The notes under the pieces: model-generated
The model's input: only the letters and a program-made list of their open reading frames with translations
Told to the model about the DNA's origin: nothing
Database searches by the model: none
Shown: positions 1-5,435 of the stretch, one piece after another
Layout: each line of letters opens with the position of its first letter
Numbering within the stretch: position 1 is the first letter of the stretch
Made by a program: the position numbers and the translations under genes
Assembly: GCA_026389255.1 (NCBI GenBank)
Contig: JAPLIF010000229.1
Span: forward strand, 1-12,750
Origin: Cyanobacteriota bacterium
GTDB taxonomy: Bacteria > Cyanobacteriota > Cyanobacteriia > PCC-6307 > Cyanobiaceae
Length of the DNA stretch: 12,750 nt
Reading direction: 5' to 3'

Positions 1-314
1 GCCTGACGGCGGGGCAGGCGCACCAGGGGGGAGACGTCACGCAGGTAATGAAGAATGGCGCCGCGAATATGGGGGCGAGCGAAAGCCTCAAAGGGTGTCT
101 TGCGTTCGTGGCTATAGAGCTCAGCAGCACGAATGAGGCCGAGCATGCCCGCTTGCTGGAGATCTTCACTGGATTCGCGGCTGAGTCGGGCATAATGAAT
201 GGCCAAAGGCCGCACCAGTTGGCGGTGGGCCTCTACGCGACGATTACGCTGCTGCAGCTGCGGTGTCGCCAGGGAAAGCGAGCGACTGGGGTGGGGGGAA
301 TGGACCCTGATCAT
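1..314 (-). CDS. Sigma-70 family RNA polymerase sigma factor (group 3-like), N-terminal part, cut by window edge
   Basis: Reading down from ATG at 314 gives about 104 residues before the window ends. After a ~20-residue leader the sequence holds a sigma region 2: a basic helix (RNRRVEAHRQLVRP, residues ~23-36), then EDLQQAGMLGLIRAAELY (~50-67) and TPFEAFARPHIRGAILHYLRD (~73-93). These match the sigma-70 region 2.1-2.4 consensus that binds core polymerase and recognises the -10 element. The HYLRD...VRLPRR end resembles cyanobacterial group 3 (SigF-like or 'type III') alternative sigma factors; the subgroup is inferred by style. Regions 3 and 4 lie outside the window. No clear Shine-Dalgarno precedes the ATG. 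The gene is co-directional with the adenylyltransferase upstream but separated by an AT-rich gap with a possible promoter, so it may be transcribed separately. Confidence 0.85.
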   Translation of the reverse strand, partial: MIRVHSPHPSRSLSLATPQLQQRNRRVEAHRQLVRPLAIHYARLSRESSEDLQQAGMLGLIRAAELYSHERKTPFEAFARPHIRGAILHYLRDVSPLVRLPRRQ

Positions 315-327
315 GGCGATAAAAATT

Positions 328-356
328 AGAATAAACTGTGAAAATAAGCCGGCCAA
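328..356 (-). promoter_or_regulatory. Possible sigma-70-type promoter for the sigma factor gene
   Basis: On the minus strand TTGGCC (356-351) and TATTCT (333-328) are separated by 17 bases, each matching 4 of 6 bases of the -35 and -10 consensus. The stretch 318-349 is clearly AT-rich in a GC-rich region. A start site here would leave only a very short leader before the ATG at 314, so either the mRNA is nearly leaderless or the real translation start is further in. This is motif evidence only. Confidence 0.3.
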
Positions 357-384
357 CTTGAATTGGAAAACACCCGATTCCAAG
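357..384 (-). other. Imperfect inverted repeat (hairpin) between the adenylyltransferase and sigma genes
   Basis: The arms CTTGAATTGG (357-366) and CCGATTCCAAG (374-384) pair over 10 bases, with one bulged C and one G-T wobble, around a 7-base loop. It lies in the gap 315-492, just upstream of the possible sigma promoter and downstream of the adenylyltransferase stop at 493. It could be a weak terminator for the upstream operon, but no T-run follows at once on the minus strand. It could also be an operator or an RNA structure. The rest of the gap holds a short overlapping palindrome (CCTGGACCAGG/GGACCAGGTCC, about 393-406) and no gene that I can see. Confidence 0.3.
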
Positions 385-492
385 CGAAGGGGCCTGGACC
401 AGGTCCGTTCCATCAAGAACAGCCCGCCTTTCCAGAAAGCTCGATTTGTGCGCCGCTGCCAACCGTGAAATTACGGAAATCGCCTGGCAGGC

Positions 493-1323
493 TCAGCTGG
501 CTGGGGCCGCCACCGCCTCTAGTAAGGCCCAGGGACCCTTCTGCTGCAGCCAGTTCAGGTCCGAGCGATGGGTGCCCAGCAGATAGCCGGCAAACCCGAG
601 CCCATTGACGCTGAAGCCCGCACAGTGCTCCCGGATTCGGCGCACGGTGAGGAACCAGCGGTCATTAAAAATGAGGTTGTAGGGATGCTGGGGTTGGTCG
701 TGGAGCCCCGGCTCCCCCAGTCCCAGGTCGCGGCAATGGCCGGCATAGATCTCGGCCAGGTCCGCACAACCCAGGGGGTCCAGGCGGGGGCTGATGCGAT
801 AGGCCCACGGCCAGGGGTGGTGTTCCTGCCGCAGCTGCTGGGCGATCGATTCGGCCAGGGGGCAGCTGGGTTCGTCCCCATGGCGGGGCAGGAGTTGCAG
901 GTGCCGATGGGGCTGGCTGGCACCGGCCAGGGCCGAACTGTTGAAGAACCAGAGTCCGCCGGTGTCGGCGGCGACCCTCGCCACCGCCCGCCAGTCCGAC
1001 CCCTCCAGCCAGCCTTGCTGTGGTTTCCATTCCCCTGTGATCAGCAGCAGGTGACAGGACTGGACCGGGTATTTGTTGAGCAACACCACATGGCCGCCCT
1101 CCAGTTGGTCCACCTGCAGCAGCGGTTCCCAGGGCAGAAATGGGTTGGGGCGTGGTCCGCTCTCCCTTAGGTGGCGGGGCGGCAAGCCATGGAGGGTGCG
1201 CAGCCGAAAGGGAGCCAGGCGGGGATCGAGGATTTCCTCGGTGACCAAGGGCACCAGGGCACCGCGATCCAGGGCCTCCTGGGAGACCTGGGAGGCCTGG
1301 CGCCAGTAGCGTTCAGCCCGCAC
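493..1323 (-). CDS. ATP adenylyltransferase / Ap4A phosphorylase-like protein (HIT superfamily)
   Basis: The family cleaves diadenosine tetraphosphate by phosphorolysis to ADP and ATP, clearing a stress-linked dinucleotide in the cytoplasm. Taking GTG at 1323 as start gives 276 residues. The N-terminal domain has NPFLPWEP (~60-67) and the nucleotidyl-transfer motif GASQPHRHLQLLP (~134-146); its HxHxQ signature holds the catalytic histidine. The C-terminal domain (YNLIFNDRWFLTVRR, then FSVNGLGFAGYLL) matches the ATP_transf domain of this family. The frame is open to an ATG at 1377, but that would overlap the SpoIID gene by 65 bases and add an unlikely Trp/Gly/Pro-rich leader. GTG 1323 overlaps by 11 bases and is preceded by a GCAGGCGG stretch. 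The gene is the last of the overlapping gpsA run. Family assignment is firm; substrate is inferred from the family. Confidence 0.88.
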   Translation of the reverse strand: MRAERYWRQASQVSQEALDRGALVPLVTEEILDPRLAPFRLRTLHGLPPRHLRESGPRPNPFLPWEPLLQVDQLEGGHVVLLNKYPVQSCHLLLITGEWKPQQGWLEGSDWRAVARVAADTGGLWFFNSSALAGASQPHRHLQLLPRHGDEPSCPLAESIAQQLRQEHHPWPWAYRISPRLDPLGCADLAEIYAGHCRDLGLGEPGLHDQPQHPYNLIFNDRWFLTVRRIREHCAGFSVNGLGFAGYLLGTHRSDLNWLQQKGPWALLEAVAAPAS

Positions 1324-2395
1324 CCGCCTGCAACCGGGCCAGGGAAGCCCCCTGGTAATAGCGCCCCAGGATCTCATTGAAGCGAAGGCCCTGTTGCGCC
1401 AGTTCCTGGGCCCCGGTCTGGCTCATGCTGGCCCCCAGCTGGCCATGGGCCACGTCGACGATCTGCTGGGTGGCGGCGTACAGACTTTCAACAATGCCCC
1501 CCTGGTAGCTCAGGATGACGCCAGCCGTACTGGTGGTGGCCTGCCGGGTGCGTCCACTGACACTGCTGAGGCCTTCATAGTTCTGCCAGCGGGTGGTGTC
1601 CCCCAGATGCCACTGCTGATCCGCTGGACGGGCCATGTGGGCCATGGCATAGGAGCGGGCAGCCACGGCCTGGGCTTTGAGGGCCTCCATGTTCCAGGTG
1701 CTGGGCATTTCGCCCCCCACCACCGAACTGATATAGGACTCAAGGGACAGGTGGTTGACGACCTGGAAGCCATCGGCGGCCCGCAGGACCCGGAACAGGC
1801 CCCCATAGGCTCGCCCGTCGGCCTGCAAGGCGCCTGCAGCGGTACTGCGCATCCACATCTCGGCATTGGAGGCCATTAGGCCCTCCAGGTCAGGGGCGTC
1901 GCCGGCACCACCCTGGGCGAGCAGCTGGCCGGCCCGGTCCCGTATCTGCCAGGGACCCTCCGCCGAGAGCCTGGGGCGGGCCGAGAGCTTGAGCAGGGCC
2001 ACCCGGATCTCCAGGGCCACCTCAGGGCCGCCCTGGGGAACCTGGAGGGACCGGGAGTCCTTAGCAATCCGGGCCGATCGCAGCCGGCCCACCATCTCGG
2101 CCGCCGTGGCTTCAGCGCCCGCCGCCTGGGTCCCGGCCGCCGGGGTGCCGCTAGCCATGGTGCCGGTCGCTGAGGCCGTCGACGGGAGGGTTGGGGGCAA
2201 ACCTGCCGCGGTGGGGCTGGCTGCGGGCGCGGCGCCGTTAAAGGCACCGGCCTGGCTGGTGGCGGTGGCCCGACTCGGTTGGGCGATCAGGGCTTCGAGC
2301 ACGTCCCGGTCGGCTGGGGTGGCGCCTGGTTTGAGCAGGGTCTGGGCCCAGAATCCAGTGCCCACCGCCATGGTGGCGAGGGGGGCTGTGAGCAT
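1313..2395 (-). CDS. SpoIID/LytB-domain protein (cyanobacterial type)
   Basis: SpoIID of Bacillus is a lytic transglycosylase acting on denuded peptidoglycan; cyanobacterial homologues share the domain but their role is not established. With ATG at 2395 the product is 360 residues. It has a hydrophobic N terminus (MLTAPLATMAVGTGFWA, likely signal peptide or anchor), an Ala/Thr/Pro-rich linker (~45-100), then the domain. NHLSLESYISSVVGGEMP (~214-231) followed by WNMEALKAQAVAARSYA is the classic signature, and the Glu of EMP corresponds to the catalytic position. ILSYQGGIVESLYAAT and MSQTGAQELAQQG...EILGRYYQG complete it. ATG 2395 shares one base with the PhzF stop (TGATG), suggesting coupled reinitiation. 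The frame is open to a GTG at 2515 and includes an in-frame TTG at 2437; these would add basic residues before the hydrophobic segment, so a longer start is possible. Confidence 0.87.
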   Translation of the reverse strand: MLTAPLATMAVGTGFWAQTLLKPGATPADRDVLEALIAQPSRATATSQAGAFNGAAPAASPTAAGLPPTLPSTASATGTMASGTPAAGTQAAGAEATAAEMVGRLRSARIAKDSRSLQVPQGGPEVALEIRVALLKLSARPRLSAEGPWQIRDRAGQLLAQGGAGDAPDLEGLMASNAEMWMRSTAAGALQADGRAYGGLFRVLRAADGFQVVNHLSLESYISSVVGGEMPSTWNMEALKAQAVAARSYAMAHMARPADQQWHLGDTTRWQNYEGLSSVSGRTRQATTSTAGVILSYQGGIVESLYAATQQIVDVAHGQLGASMSQTGAQELAQQGLRFNEILGRYYQGASLARLQAGAG

Positions 2396-3381
2396 CAGGG
2401 GATGGGGTCTGAATCGATGGCGAGCCAGTGATGCCAAGCGACTTCGCCATCGTCGCCCCTGTAGTTCGAGCCCTCGGGCCAGGGGGGCACTGAGGCGTTC
2501 AAGGTGCCATCCCACAGCAGATGTCCCGTACCTGTCAGGCGGATCATGCCTGATGGAGCGCTCTCACACACCATGCCCCCAGGACGGTCAGAGCATTGCC
2601 AGCCGATCACACGGGATCGTTGCAGCCGCGTTTGCCAGTAGGGGGCCACCAGGGCGTGGGCTGAACCGGTGACCGGATCTTCATCGATGCCCAGGCCCGG
2701 CGCAAAAAAGCGCAGCTGATAATCCGCCGTTTCCCCGGCCACCTGGGGGCCCCGAGGGCCGACTTTGGGCTGCATCAGCACCAGCCCGCCCCGGTCCGGT
2801 CCCTCCAGCTCCTGGGCCAGGCAGGCCATGGCAGCCAGGGGTGCTGCGGCGTCCAGCAGGGCGACCCTGTAGCCCAGGGGCGAGCTCCAGTAAGCCTCTG
2901 GGGCATACCCCAGTCGCTGCTGCAACAGCCGGCCCAGGCCCTCCGGCACGGTGGTTGGAACCAGCTCCCCCGTTGGTAAATCCAGCTGACCCAGCCCCGG
3001 CTCCAGCAGCCGCACCGGCAGAACGCCGCTGCGGGTCAGGAAGTGCAGGGCCTCTCCGGGTTGGAGGTCCCCCCAGTGGGCCAGGGCCAACAGGGCCCCA
3101 AGGGTGGCGTGGCCACAAAGGCGCACTTCTGTCGTGGGGGTGAACCAGCGCAGCAACCAGGTTCGGGTCCCTGGAACCGGCAGCACAAAGGCCGTTTCCG
3201 ACTGGCGCAGGCTGGCGGCGATCGCTCCCATCCACGGGGCCAGGGCCGGTGATTCCAGTCGCACCACGGTGGCCCCATTGCCGCAGCAAGGTCCGTCGCC
3301 GAAGGCCTCGATCAACACCGCCCGCAGCCCCGGGCCAGCACTGGCGGGAATCCCGGCAAAGGTGGCTTGGGTCATCGTCAC
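2395..3381 (-). CDS. PhzF family (diaminopimelate-epimerase fold) isomerase-like protein
   Basis: The 328-residue product has all PhzF family landmarks: CCGNGATVV (~32-40), QSETAFVLP (~60-68) with the catalytic-type Glu62, LRWFTPTTEVRLCGHATLG (~77-95) and RFFAPGLGIDEDPVTGSAHALVAPYW (~224-249). PhzF itself isomerises a phenazine precursor; most bacterial members, probably including this one, have unknown substrates. The start is GTG 3381, overlapping the gpsA stop as GTGA; ATG 3375 two codons later is equally possible. After the usual family end (LLWDGTL, ~288-294) there is a 34-residue tail without family resemblance, running to the TGATG junction with the SpoIID gene. No phenazine genes are nearby, so a phenazine role is not supported. 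Confidence 0.88.
   Translation of the reverse strand: MTMTQATFAGIPASAGPGLRAVLIEAFGDGPCCGNGATVVRLESPALAPWMGAIAASLRQSETAFVLPVPGTRTWLLRWFTPTTEVRLCGHATLGALLALAHWGDLQPGEALHFLTRSGVLPVRLLEPGLGQLDLPTGELVPTTVPEGLGRLLQQRLGYAPEAYWSSPLGYRVALLDAAAPLAAMACLAQELEGPDRGGLVLMQPKVGPRGPQVAGETADYQLRFFAPGLGIDEDPVTGSAHALVAPYWQTRLQRSRVIGWQCSDRPGGMVCESAPSGMIRLTGTGHLLWDGTLNASVPPWPEGSNYRGDDGEVAWHHWLAIDSDPIP
3218..3225. repeat. HIP1 palindrome (GCGATCGC)
   Basis: A single exact copy of the highly iterated palindrome found in many cyanobacterial genomes, lying inside the PhzF coding region. One copy is only weak support for a cyanobacterial origin. Confidence 0.5.
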
Positions 3382-4301
3382 CGTCCGTCCGCTTCGGGCC
3401 GCAGATCACGCTCCATCAGGGCCCGAACGGTCTCGCGGGGATCCACCCGACCCTCCAGCAGGTCGACCACCTGGCGGCAGATGGGCACCGACCAACCCTG
3501 GCGATCCGCCAAGGCCACCACGGCCCGGGCCGTGGAGGGGGCTTCCACGGTGGCGCCGATGGTGGCCAGGGCCATCGCTTCGGTGGCGCCAGTGGCCAGA
3601 TGGTTGCCGAAGCGGTAATTGCGGCTGAGGGGGCTGTTGGCGGTGGCCAGGAGGTCCCCCAGTCCCGCCAGCCCGTACAGGGTGGCCCCCTGGCCCCCCA
3701 GGGCCTTCAGGACCACCCCCATCTCCGCCAGGCCACGGCAGAGCAGGGAGGCCTTGGCATTGGCGCCCAGGCCGAGCCCATCGCTGATGCCGGCCGCCAC
3801 GGCCATGACGTTTTTCATGGCGCCTGCCACCTCCGTGCCGATGGGATCGGAGTTGGTATAGAGGCGCAGATTGGGGGCCAGCAGGGCCGTCTGCAGGTGT
3901 TCAGCCAGGGCTGCATCGTGACTGGCGACGACGCTGGCCGCTGGCAAACCCCGATCCAACTCGTCAGCCAGGTTGGGCCCGCTGAGGACGGCCATGGGGA
4001 TTTGGGGATGGTGGCGTTGCCAGAGCTGGCTGGCGCTACAAAGTCGCTCCAAGTCGATGCCCTTGCTGCAGGTCAACAGCGGCATCCCTGGGGGCCAATG
4101 GCCGACGAGGGCCTGGGCCAGCGGCTCCACCCCCGCCATCGACACCGCTGAAACCACGAGTTCGCTGTTGCCCAGAAGCGTGGGCGCCAACGGCCCATCG
4201 CGGCGTGACCAGGCCGTCACCCCGTGGCCCTGGAGGCTCCAGAGCCGGCCGAGGGTGCTTCCCCAAGCTCCTTTGCCCAAAAGGGTGATGCGCAGACCCA
4301 T
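3378..4301 (-). CDS. gpsA: NAD(P)+-dependent glycerol-3-phosphate dehydrogenase
   Basis: Reduces dihydroxyacetone phosphate to sn-glycerol 3-phosphate, the backbone for membrane glycerolipids, in the cytoplasm. The 307-residue product starts with the Rossmann motif LLGKGAWGSTLG (7-18). It has CSKGID (78-83), LSGPNLADEL (106-115), the catalytic-lysine segment AMKNVMAVAAGISDGLGLGANAKASL (161-186, Lys163) and GLAGLGDLLATANSPLSRNYRFG (210-232). It is about 25 residues shorter than the ~330-residue norm. The missing part is the loop between the second strand and the SELVVSAVS segment (residues ~33-54), a shortening I also associate with marine picocyanobacterial GpsA. The ATG at 4301 has AAGAGG upstream at a somewhat long distance. 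The stop overlaps the PhzF start (GTGA), implying coupled translation. Confidence 0.95.
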   Translation of the reverse strand: MGLRITLLGKGAWGSTLGRLWSLQGHGVTAWSRRDGPLAPTLLGNSELVVSAVSMAGVEPLAQALVGHWPPGMPLLTCSKGIDLERLCSASQLWQRHHPQIPMAVLSGPNLADELDRGLPAASVVASHDAALAEHLQTALLAPNLRLYTNSDPIGTEVAGAMKNVMAVAAGISDGLGLGANAKASLLCRGLAEMGVVLKALGGQGATLYGLAGLGDLLATANSPLSRNYRFGNHLATGATEAMALATIGATVEAPSTARAVVALADRQGWSVPICRQVVDLLEGRVDPRETVRALMERDLRPEADGR

Positions 4302-4343
4302 GCCAATGCCGGACCTCTTGCATCATCGGCCATGCCGGGCCCC

Positions 4344-4730
4344 TCAGGCGGAGTGGGCCTGCAGCACTTCCAGGGGAACCAGCAACAAGGTCGATTGCTC
4401 ACATGCGGCCAAGTTCACGGGCGGCGCCACGCCGTCCTCGTAGGCCTCCAGCCAGCGACTGGCGCAGACGCACCAATGATCACCGGGCTTGAGCCCAGGG
4501 AAGCCATGGGCCGGGGCCGGCGCACTGAGGTCGTTGCCCTGGGCTTTGGTGTAAGCCAAAAAGACTTCGTCAACGACGCAGCAAACCGTGTGGAGACCCA
4601 CATCAGCAGGATTGGTGCGACAGCTGCCATCCCGGAACCAGCCGGTCATGGGTTCACAACCGCAGATCTGCAGGGCCTCACCGAGGACATTGAGCTCTCC
4701 AGCCGCTGCGGGAGAGGGGTATAGGGACAC
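4344..4730 (-). CDS. DUF2237 family protein
   Basis: A small protein of unknown function found widely in bacteria. The DUF2237 consensus is visible almost throughout: NVLGEALQICGCEPMTGWFRDGSC, then DVGLHTVCCVV, FLAYTKAQGNDLSAP, FPGLKPGDHWCVCASRW and DGVAPPV. The conserved Cys, Trp and GND residues are present, so the domain is intact. The frame is open to a TTG at 4778, but the homologous region begins only around NVLG; GTG at 4730 gives 128 residues, close to the usual family size, and is the start chosen here. The start is uncertain because no good ribosome binding site is seen at either position. It lies 42 bases upstream of gpsA on the same strand and may be the first gene of that operon. 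Confidence 0.85.
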   Translation of the reverse strand: MSLYPSPAAAGELNVLGEALQICGCEPMTGWFRDGSCRTNPADVGLHTVCCVVDEVFLAYTKAQGNDLSAPAPAHGFPGLKPGDHWCVCASRWLEAYEDGVAPPVNLAACEQSTLLLVPLEVLQAHSA

Positions 4731-4793
4731 GGAAAAGCGACCAAGGGGCAATCTTGAGTCTGAAGGATCAAGACACAAATCGGGTCGGGGAGG

Positions 4794-4824
4794 TTGACGG
4801 AATGGCGGGGGGAGGCGTTAAAGG
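4794..4824 (+). promoter_or_regulatory. Possible promoter for the small acidic protein gene
   Basis: TTGACG (4794-4799) is a near-consensus -35. An 18-19 base spacer leads to TTAAAG/TAAAGG (4818-4824), a weak -10. It lies in the 135-base divergent gap (4731-4865) and would give a leader of about 35 bases before ATG 4866. Motif evidence only; I see no other structure in this gap. Confidence 0.25.
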
Positions 4825-4865
4825 TCATCTACGGCTGCATACTTCCGCTGAGCACCGACCAATCC

Positions 4866-5093
4866 ATGACTTGGGACTTCACCGAGGATGCGGCCTTCCT
4901 GGCCCTCTGCGACGCCTACAAGGAAAGTGGTGAGCCTTCCGCCATGGAATTTCTTGCCCATGGCGAAGGCGCCTTCCATTTTCAGGAGCTCACCCAGAAC
5001 GCTGCCGGCGAGGGCATCGATCTTGGCGACTCAGACTCCCTGGAAGATTTCCAGCAGGACGTCATCGACACCCTGGAGGATCTCTGCAAATGA
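4866..5093 (+). CDS. Small, highly acidic hypothetical protein (75 aa)
   Basis: I do not recognise a named family. The 75-residue product has 19 Asp/Glu against two Lys and no Arg, no signal peptide and no membrane segment; the C-terminal third (SDSLEDFQQDVIDTLEDL) looks like an amphipathic acidic helix. It is likely real: it is the only sense frame in the gap between two minus-strand blocks, it begins with ATG followed by typical globular sequence (MTWDFTEDAAFLALCDAYKESG), and a TTGACG -35-like box lies upstream. The frame is open to TTG/ATG-like starts from 4794, but that extension (WRGEALKVIYGC) is unlike the rest. It converges on the DUF4090 gene with a 16-base gap. Function unknown. Confidence 0.65.
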   Translation: MTWDFTEDAAFLALCDAYKESGEPSAMEFLAHGEGAFHFQELTQNAAGEGIDLGDSDSLEDFQQDVIDTLEDLCK

Positions 5094-5109
5094 GGTTCAG
5101 TGACGGCCC

Positions 5110-5382
5110 TTAGCCGTAGAAAAAAGCGATTTCCTTGGCCTTGAGGCCCTCCCAGCCCGCATCGCGCAGGCGGGCGTCCAGAGTGGCTTGATCCAAGTGC
5201 TTGGATCCCGTGCGCACGATGCGATTGCGCATCGATTTGGTCACACCACTGCGGGCGCGGCCGTTCTCAAGTTCCATCACCTCCTGGTAGAGCGCCAGCA
5301 TGGCTGGATCCAGGGGGGACCCATCGAGGTCCTGACCTGAGGCAATGGCGGCATCGATGCCGCCGGGACCGGCGAGGGCCAT
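5110..5382 (-). CDS. DUF4090 family protein
   Basis: A 90-residue soluble protein of unknown function that I associate with the cyanobacterial DUF4090 family. Supporting segments are IDAAIASGQDLDGSPL (~9-24), YQEVMELENGRARSGVTKSMRNRIVRTGSKH (~32-62) and the C-terminal AKEIAFFYG. There is no membrane segment or enzyme motif. The conserved basic middle (RNRIVRTGSKH) could bind nucleic acid, but that is speculation. It lies 53 bases downstream of the metH stop on the same strand and could be cotranscribed with ilvE-metH; no terminator is visible between them. The start is ATG 5382 without a clear ribosome binding site. Confidence 0.8.
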   Translation of the reverse strand: MALAGPGGIDAAIASGQDLDGSPLDPAMLALYQEVMELENGRARSGVTKSMRNRIVRTGSKHLDQATLDARLRDAGWEGLKAKEIAFFYG

Positions 5383-5435
5383 GGGATTGGGTGCTTAAGG
5401 GCCCCCAAAGCCTGCCATGGCCCAGGGACTTGACT

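Noticed and set aside
1866..2672. 268-codon open frame on the plus strand opposite the SpoIID and PhzF genes
   Set aside because: Ser/Arg/Ala-rich composition with no recognisable motif, and fully antisense to two well-supported genes.
2395..3381. Phenazine biosynthesis locus, suggested by the PhzF-like gene
   Set aside because: No other phz genes are present, the neighbours are housekeeping genes, and PhzF-fold proteins are common with unrelated or unknown functions.
3249..4151. 300-codon open frame on the plus strand opposite gpsA
   Set aside because: It lies antisense to gpsA and phzF, which carry full family motifs; its Gly/Gln/His-rich translation is typical of a shadow frame in GC-rich DNA.
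5103..5117. ACGGC-CCTTA-GCCGT hairpin between the convergent genes as a terminator
   Set aside because: The stem is only five base pairs, overlaps the DUF4090 stop codon, and is not followed by a T-run on either strand.
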